A stretch of DNA of 10,630 nucleotides, taken from contig JAQTRA010000027.1 of assembly GCA_028712045.1 (NCBI GenBank), positions 1-10,630 of the forward strand, given 5' to 3'. This DNA comes from Candidatus Omnitrophota bacterium. Its GTDB lineage: Bacteria; Omnitrophota; Koll11; Gygaellales; Profunditerraquicolaceae. The notes under the pieces were generated by a model that saw nothing but the letters and a program-made list of their open reading frames with translations, ran no database searches and was not told where the DNA came from. Shown piece after piece: positions 6,712 to 10,630 of the stretch (positions are counted from its first letter, which is position 1; every line of letters begins with the position of its first letter). The position numbers and the translations under genes are program-made.

Positions 6712-7893
6712 ATGAAGAAAGTAGTATTAGCATATTCCGGCGGATTAGATACCTCATGTATTGTCAGATGGTTGAAAGAAAGAGGCTATGAGGTAATTTG
6801 TTTTGTTGCTGACCTGGGCCAGGGTTTAGGCCAAGGCGAAAGTTTCGAAGCAATTGAAAAACGGGCTTTGGCTGCCGGAGCTTCCAAGGTTTATATCCGG
6901 GATTTGCAGGAAGAATTTATCGATGATTTTATTATTCCGGCTTTAAAAGCAAATGCTGTTTACGAAGGAAAATATCTTTTGGCTACCGCATTAGGCAGGC
7001 CTTTGATCGCAAAATACTTAGTGCAGATCGCGCATAAAGAAAAAGCCAATGCTGTGGCGCATGGCTGCACCGGTAAAGGCAATGATCAGGTAAGGTTAGA
7101 GGTTGCTGTAGGCATACTTGACCCCAAGCTTGAAATTATCGCTCCGGTCAGAGAATGGGAATTTAAATCGCGGGATGAAGAAATTGAATATGCTTTAAAA
7201 TATAATATTCCTATTGATGTAACCAAAAAGAAGCCTTACAGTGTTGACCGCAATATTTGGGGTATCAGCATCGAAGCAGGTATTCTGGAAAATTTGGAGC
7301 AGGAGCCTCCCGAGGATGCTTATCTAATTACTAAGAGCCCGTCGCAGGCATCCAGTTATCCGCGGTATATTGAGGTAACTTTTGAAAAAGGCATACCGAA
7401 AAAGATTGATGGGAAGGTTTATAAATTAAAAAATTTAATTAATTATTTAAACGAAGTTGGCGGCCAGCTTGGCGTAGGCAGGAGCGATATGGTGGAAAAC
7501 AGGTTAGTGGGGATTAAGTCCCGCGAGATTTATGAAGCTCCTGCAGCCACTATTCTTTATACCGCGCATAAAGAGTTAGAAGCTTTAATTCTTGACCGGG
7601 AATTAGCGCATTTTAAGGAGATAATCAGCTTGAAGTACGCGGAACTGGTTTATTATGGCTTATGGTTTTCGGCTTTAAAAGTAGCTTTGGATGGTTTTGT
7701 GGAAAAAACGCAGAAGTTAGTCAGCGGCACGATAAAGTTAAAATTATCTAAAGGCAATGCTGTTGCGGTGGGCAGAAAATCCAAGCACTCGCTTTATAAA
7801 AAAGAATTAAGTACTTACGGCTGCGAAGATAAATTTGATCAGGGGTTAGCAGAAGGCTTTATTAAACTTTGGGGCATGCCTTATAAAAGATAG
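6712..7893 (+). CDS. argG: Argininosuccinate synthase
   Basis: ArgG joins citrulline and aspartate with ATP to form argininosuccinate through a citrullyl-AMP intermediate. The 393-residue product is full length. The ATP-binding PP-loop AYSGGLDTS (7-15) is followed by the second nucleotide/citrulline block HGCTGKGNDQVRLEV (117-131), YSVDRNIWGISIEAG (176-190), and GIKSREIYEAPAATIL (267-282) in the C-terminal domain. Position 185 is Ile where many homologues have Arg in the WGRSIE stretch; such variation occurs in the family and I would not infer loss of function. AGGAG (6702-6706) lies five bases upstream of the ATG. The 22-base gap after argF holds no recognisable promoter. A perfect palindrome follows eight bases... 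after the TAG, before argH. Confidence 0.97.
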   Translation: MKKVVLAYSGGLDTSCIVRWLKERGYEVICFVADLGQGLGQGESFEAIEKRALAAGASKVYIRDLQEEFIDDFIIPALKANAVYEGKYLLATALGRPLIAKYLVQIAHKEKANAVAHGCTGKGNDQVRLEVAVGILDPKLEIIAPVREWEFKSRDEEIEYALKYNIPIDVTKKKPYSVDRNIWGISIEAGILENLEQEPPEDAYLITKSPSQASSYPRYIEVTFEKGIPKKIDGKVYKLKNLINYLNEVGGQLGVGRSDMVENRLVGIKSREIYEAPAATILYTAHKELEALILDRELAHFKEIISLKYAELVYYGLWFSALKVALDGFVEKTQKLVSGTIKLKLSKGNAVAVGRKSKHSLYKKELSTYGCEDKFDQGLAEGFIKLWGMPYKR

Positions 7894-7900
7894 TGATATT

Positions 7901-7926
7901 GTAGCCGACGTTTAAACGTCGGCTAC
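7901..7926. repeat. Perfect 26-bp palindrome between argG and argH
   Basis: GTAGCCGACGTTT (7901-7913) is followed immediately by its exact reverse complement AAACGTCGGCTAC (7914-7926). It begins seven bases after the argG stop and ends just before the argH ribosome binding site. In RNA it would fold as an 11-pair GC-rich stem with a TTAA loop. No T-run follows, so it is not an intrinsic terminator. Likely roles are an intercistronic mRNA-stabilising or uncoupling hairpin, or one copy of a dispersed REP/MITE-like palindrome. A protein-binding site is also possible. The palindrome itself is certain; its role is inferred. Confidence 0.9.
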
Positions 7927-7927
7927 G

Positions 7928-7933
7928 AAGGAG
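7928..7933 (+). promoter_or_regulatory. Ribosome binding site that fixes the argH start
   Basis: AAGGAG lies nine bases before the ATG at 7943 and only three bases before an in-frame TTG at 7937. The ATG is therefore preferred as the start. The site begins two bases after the palindrome, so a folded hairpin would sit right against it. Confidence 0.8.
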
Positions 7934-7942
7934 AGCTTGATA

Positions 7943-9319
7943 ATGTCTAAGAAACTTTGGGGAACAAGATTCACCAAGAAAACAAATATTTTAACGGATA
8001 AGTTTACTTCATCGATTATTTTCGATGAGCGATTAGCTAAGTTTGATATTATCGGCAGTATCGCCCATGCCAAAATGCTGGGAAAACAAAAAATAATTTC
8101 CGCAAAAGAAAGCCAGCAGATTATTAAAGGCTTAAGCTCTATACTTAAAGATGTGATCAGCGGTAAATTTAAGTTTGACCCTACGGCTGAAGATATCCAT
8201 TCGAACATCCAGGAGTTATTAGCTAAAAAAATTGGCGAAGCAGCGGAGAAATTACATACTGCCCGTTCCAGAAATGATCAGATCGCTTTAGATATCCGAA
8301 TGTATTTAAAAAGCGAAATTGATGATTTAATGGAATTTACCACCCAGTTACAGAAAGCCATATTAAAATTTGCCTCTAGTAATTTTAAAGTAATCATTCC
8401 CGGCTATACGCATTTGCAGATCGCCCAATGTGTACTTTTAGCCCACCATTTATTAGCTTATCTTGAGGGGTTAGAAAGAGACAAGCAAAGATTGTCAGAT
8501 GCCAAAAAGAGAATTGACGCTATGCCGCTGGGCAGCTGCGCATTTTCCGGCACCGGATTAAATATTGACCGGGATTTTGTGAGAAAAGAGCTGGGATTTG
8601 CATCGCTTACGGCCAATAGCATTGATTCGGTAAGTGACCGGGATTTTATTATTGAAGTTTTGGCAGGCCTTTCCATACTTTCTGTGCATCTATCCAGGAT
8701 AGCTGAAGATTTAATACTCTGGAGTACAAAAGAATTTAATTTTATTGATATCGATTTTTCATTTTGTACGGGATCCAGTATTATGCCGCATAAAAAGAAC
8801 CCGGATATCCTGGAATTAATCCGGGGATCGGTGGGTAAGATACAAGGAGACCTTTCCAGTGTTTTAATTCTGATGAAAGGCCTGCCATCGTCATATAACC
8901 GGGATTTGCAACTGGACAAACCGCCTCTTTTTGATGCCATCGATACGATTAAAAATATTTTAGAGATTTTTACCACTCTTTTTGGCAGTATTGTTATTGA
9001 GAAGGAAGCGATTGCCAGTAAGGTGATGGATGAGTCATTGTTTTCAGTGGATATTGTGGAGTATTTAATTAAAAAAGGGGTGAGTTACCGCAAGGCGCAT
9101 GATATTGTCGGTGCAATGGTCAGAGATTGCCTGGATAAAGGTAAAAATATTTCGGCTCTTTCTTTAGTCCAGTTAAAAAAATACTCGCCGCATTTTGGTT
9201 TAGAAGTTAACAATATCCTTAATGCCTGGGCTTCCGTAAACCTGAAACAATCTTTCGGGAGCACTAATCCCGGGTTAGTGAAGAAACAGATAGCTGCCTG
9301 GCTCAGGCGGTTAAAATAA
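7943..9319 (+). CDS. argH: Argininosuccinate lyase
   Basis: ArgH splits argininosuccinate into arginine and fumarate, the last step of the pathway, as a homotetramer of the fumarase/aspartase superfamily. From the ATG at 7943 the protein is 458 residues, the normal size. It has the N-terminal LWGTRF (5-10), EDIHSNIQ (83-90), HTARSRNDQ (105-113), GYTHLQ (154-159, with the expected catalytic base region at His157), and the superfamily signature GSSIMPHKKNPD (277-288) with the catalytic serine at 278 or 279. Small departures from the usual loops are Cys163 where AQP is common and Cys199 with Asn in PLGSCAFSGTGLNIDR (195-210). The catalytic residues remain, so it should be active. A palindrome and an AAGGAG site precede it. 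lysA follows 12 bases after its stop. Confidence 0.96.
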   Translation: MSKKLWGTRFTKKTNILTDKFTSSIIFDERLAKFDIIGSIAHAKMLGKQKIISAKESQQIIKGLSSILKDVISGKFKFDPTAEDIHSNIQELLAKKIGEAAEKLHTARSRNDQIALDIRMYLKSEIDDLMEFTTQLQKAILKFASSNFKVIIPGYTHLQIAQCVLLAHHLLAYLEGLERDKQRLSDAKKRIDAMPLGSCAFSGTGLNIDRDFVRKELGFASLTANSIDSVSDRDFIIEVLAGLSILSVHLSRIAEDLILWSTKEFNFIDIDFSFCTGSSIMPHKKNPDILELIRGSVGKIQGDLSSVLILMKGLPSSYNRDLQLDKPPLFDAIDTIKNILEIFTTLFGSIVIEKEAIASKVMDESLFSVDIVEYLIKKGVSYRKAHDIVGAMVRDCLDKGKNISALSLVQLKKYSPHFGLEVNNILNAWASVNLKQSFGSTNPGLVKKQIAAWLRRLK

Positions 9320-9331
9320 GGTATAAGTTTT

Positions 9332-10591
9332 ATGCACGAATTTCTTTATAAGAATAACCAGCTTTACTGTGAAAATATTTTAGCTGAAAAATTAGCTAAA
9401 ACGTATGGCAGTCCGCTTTACGTTTATAGCTATGCCACGCTGGCGGATCATTTTATCAAACTACGTAATGCTTTTACTGCGCTTAATCCGCTGATCTGTT
9501 ATTCCGTTAAAGCCAATTCTAACCTGGCGATTCTTAAAGCTTTAGTTAATCTGGGCGCGGGATTAGATATTGTTTCCGGAGGAGAGTTAACCCGTGCGCT
9601 TAAGGTAGGATGTTCGGCGAAAAAAATTGTTTATGCTTCCGTAGGCAAGACGGATTCCGAGATTGCCAGGGCGATAAGCAAAGGTATCTTATTTTTTAAT
9701 GTGGAATCTTTGCCGGAATTAATTAATATTAACCGGATTGCCCAAAGTTTAAATAAAGTTACCCAAGTTGCTATCCGGATAAATCCTGATGTTGAGGCAA
9801 AAACCCATAAATTTATCACTACCGGAAAGATTACTAATAAATTTGGTATTGATTTAGACAGCGCGTATAAAATATTGTTAATGCGCGGTAAGTTCAGGTA
9901 TGTGCGTATTTGCGGTTTGCATATCCATATTGGTTCTCAGATTACGCAAAGTGAACCTTTTGTCGCGGCAATTAAAAAGGTTTCCAATTTTATTAACAAG
10001 ATCAAGATTAAGGGTGTTTGCTTAGATTATCTGAATATCGGAGGCGGCCTGGGGATTATTTATGATAATGAAAATCCTCAGAGCGCGCAAATTTACGCTA
10101 ATCAGATTACTCCGCTTTTAAAGAAGACCGGCTTAAAGATTATTATGGAGCCGGGCAGGTTTATTGTGGGTAATGCCGGTATTCTAATTACCAAAGTCCT
10201 GTATATTAAGAAAACCCCGAAGAAGAAATTTATTATCGTGGATGCGGGAATGAATGATCTGATCCGTCCGGCACTTTACGGGGCATATCACAAAGTTATC
10301 CCATTGGTTAAGATTGCTCAAACTGAAAAAGCAGATGTAGTCGGCCCGATCTGCGAAAGCGGTGATTTTCTGGCTAAGGCAAGAATGATTGCCAAAGTTA
10401 AAGTGGGTGATTATCTAGCGGTAATGAGCGCCGGAGCATATGGTTTTAGTATGTCTAGTAATTACAACTCCCGTTTAAGGGCAGCTGAGGTTATGGTGGC
10501 TAATAATAAAGTTTTTGTAATCAGAAAAAGAGAAGAAGCCCAGGATTTAATGCGAAATGAAATTATCCCAAGTAGTTTTACTAAGTGCTAA
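9332..10591 (+). CDS. lysA: Diaminopimelate decarboxylase
   Basis: LysA decarboxylates meso-diaminopimelate to L-lysine, the last step of the DAP pathway, using PLP. The 419-residue product is a fold-type III decarboxylase with an alanine-racemase-like barrel. It has the Schiff-base lysine Lys60 in YSVKANSN, DIVSGGELTRAL (79-90), HIHIGSQ (197-203), the phosphate-binding GGG in NIGGGLGI (235-242), and EPGRF (273-277). CESGD (341-345) brings the catalytic cysteine across the dimer interface, and GAYGFSMSSNYNSR covers 368-381. CESGD and the length separate it from ornithine/arginine decarboxylases of the same fold. The ATG at 9332 has only a weak AAGG about ten bases upstream. It follows argH closely, with no terminator or clear promoter between, so cotranscription with the arginine genes is likely. 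Confidence 0.96.
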   Translation: MHEFLYKNNQLYCENILAEKLAKTYGSPLYVYSYATLADHFIKLRNAFTALNPLICYSVKANSNLAILKALVNLGAGLDIVSGGELTRALKVGCSAKKIVYASVGKTDSEIARAISKGILFFNVESLPELININRIAQSLNKVTQVAIRINPDVEAKTHKFITTGKITNKFGIDLDSAYKILLMRGKFRYVRICGLHIHIGSQITQSEPFVAAIKKVSNFINKIKIKGVCLDYLNIGGGLGIIYDNENPQSAQIYANQITPLLKKTGLKIIMEPGRFIVGNAGILITKVLYIKKTPKKKFIIVDAGMNDLIRPALYGAYHKVIPLVKIAQTEKADVVGPICESGDFLAKARMIAKVKVGDYLAVMSAGAYGFSMSSNYNSRLRAAEVMVANNKVFVIRKREEAQDLMRNEIIPSSFTKC

Positions 10592-10593
10592 AA

Positions 10594-10630
10594 ATGAAAA
10601 AGATCAGCTTTACTAAAATGGTTGCTTCCG
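10594..10630 (+). CDS. dapF: Probable diaminopimelate epimerase, first 12 codons (3' end outside window)
   Basis: An ATG two bases after the lysA stop opens a frame running to the window edge, giving MKKISFTKMVAS. The FTKM start followed by a small polar stretch resembles the N-terminus of DapF, where FxKMxGxGNDF is typical. DapF converts LL- to meso-diaminopimelate, the substrate of LysA and a peptidoglycan precursor, so a position next to lysA fits. The diagnostic GNDF and both catalytic cysteines lie beyond the window, so the name rests on a short match and context. Confidence 0.6.
   Translation, partial: MKKISFTKMVAS

Noticed and set aside
7423..7452. AT-rich inverted-repeat-like stretch within argG
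   Set aside because: It is explained by lysine, leucine, isoleucine and asparagine codons in a normal ArgG segment and is low complexity.
7901..7926. Palindrome as a Rho-independent terminator ending the operon after argG
   Set aside because: The stem is followed by GAAGGAG, not a T-tract, and argH begins 17 bases later with its own ribosome binding site and no promoter.
8458..8976. 172-codon open frame on the minus strand inside argH
   Set aside because: It lies wholly antisense to a strongly supported gene, its translation resembles no family I know, and similar antisense frames occur inside most genes here.

Overview
The window is a dense, single-strand (+) stretch of bacterial chromosome. 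It is AT-rich by eye, with very short intergenic gaps and no sign of mobile elements, phage genes, tRNA/rRNA genes or CRISPR. Every protein belongs to a well-known housekeeping family. The gene set, the 4-base ATGA overlaps and the Shine-Dalgarno sites show a bacterium. The order truA-rplM-rpsI followed by argCJBDFGH-lysA-dapF, and the protein sequences, remind me of uncultured Omnitrophota-like lineages. That placement is a tentative inference, not something the sequence proves.

Region 1 (1-1462) holds translation genes: the 3' part of truA (tRNA pseudouridine synthase), then rplM (L13) and rpsI (S9). rplM has a near-consensus extended -10 promoter so close to its ATG that the transcript should be leaderless or almost so. 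Two successive hairpins with T-tracts follow rpsI and close this unit.

Region 2 (1463-1556) is a 94-base regulatory gap. It has a good sigma-70-type promoter and a strong ribosome binding site for argC, plus two inverted repeats that overlap the -35 element and the spacer.

Region 3 (1557-9319) is a seven-gene arginine cluster, argC-argJ-argB-argD-argF-argG-argH. Several junctions overlap or nearly abut, consistent with one transcript. ArgJ can recycle the acetyl group from N-acetylornithine to glutamate. ArgB phosphorylates N-acetylglutamate, ArgC reduces the acyl phosphate and ArgD transaminates the semialdehyde. ArgF, ArgG and ArgH then convert ornithine to citrulline, argininosuccinate and arginine. 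ArgB has the N-terminal helix typical of arginine-inhibited kinases. A perfect 26-bp palindrome lies between argG and argH, directly before the argH ribosome binding site.

Region 4 (9332-10630) carries lysA (meso-diaminopimelate decarboxylase) and the first 12 codons of a probable dapF, so the lysine/diaminopimelate genes continue from the arginine cluster. I found no undescribed system here. The points most worth a second look are the argG-argH palindrome (and a possible decayed copy near 1465), the nearly leaderless rplM promoter, and the inverted repeats at the arg promoter.
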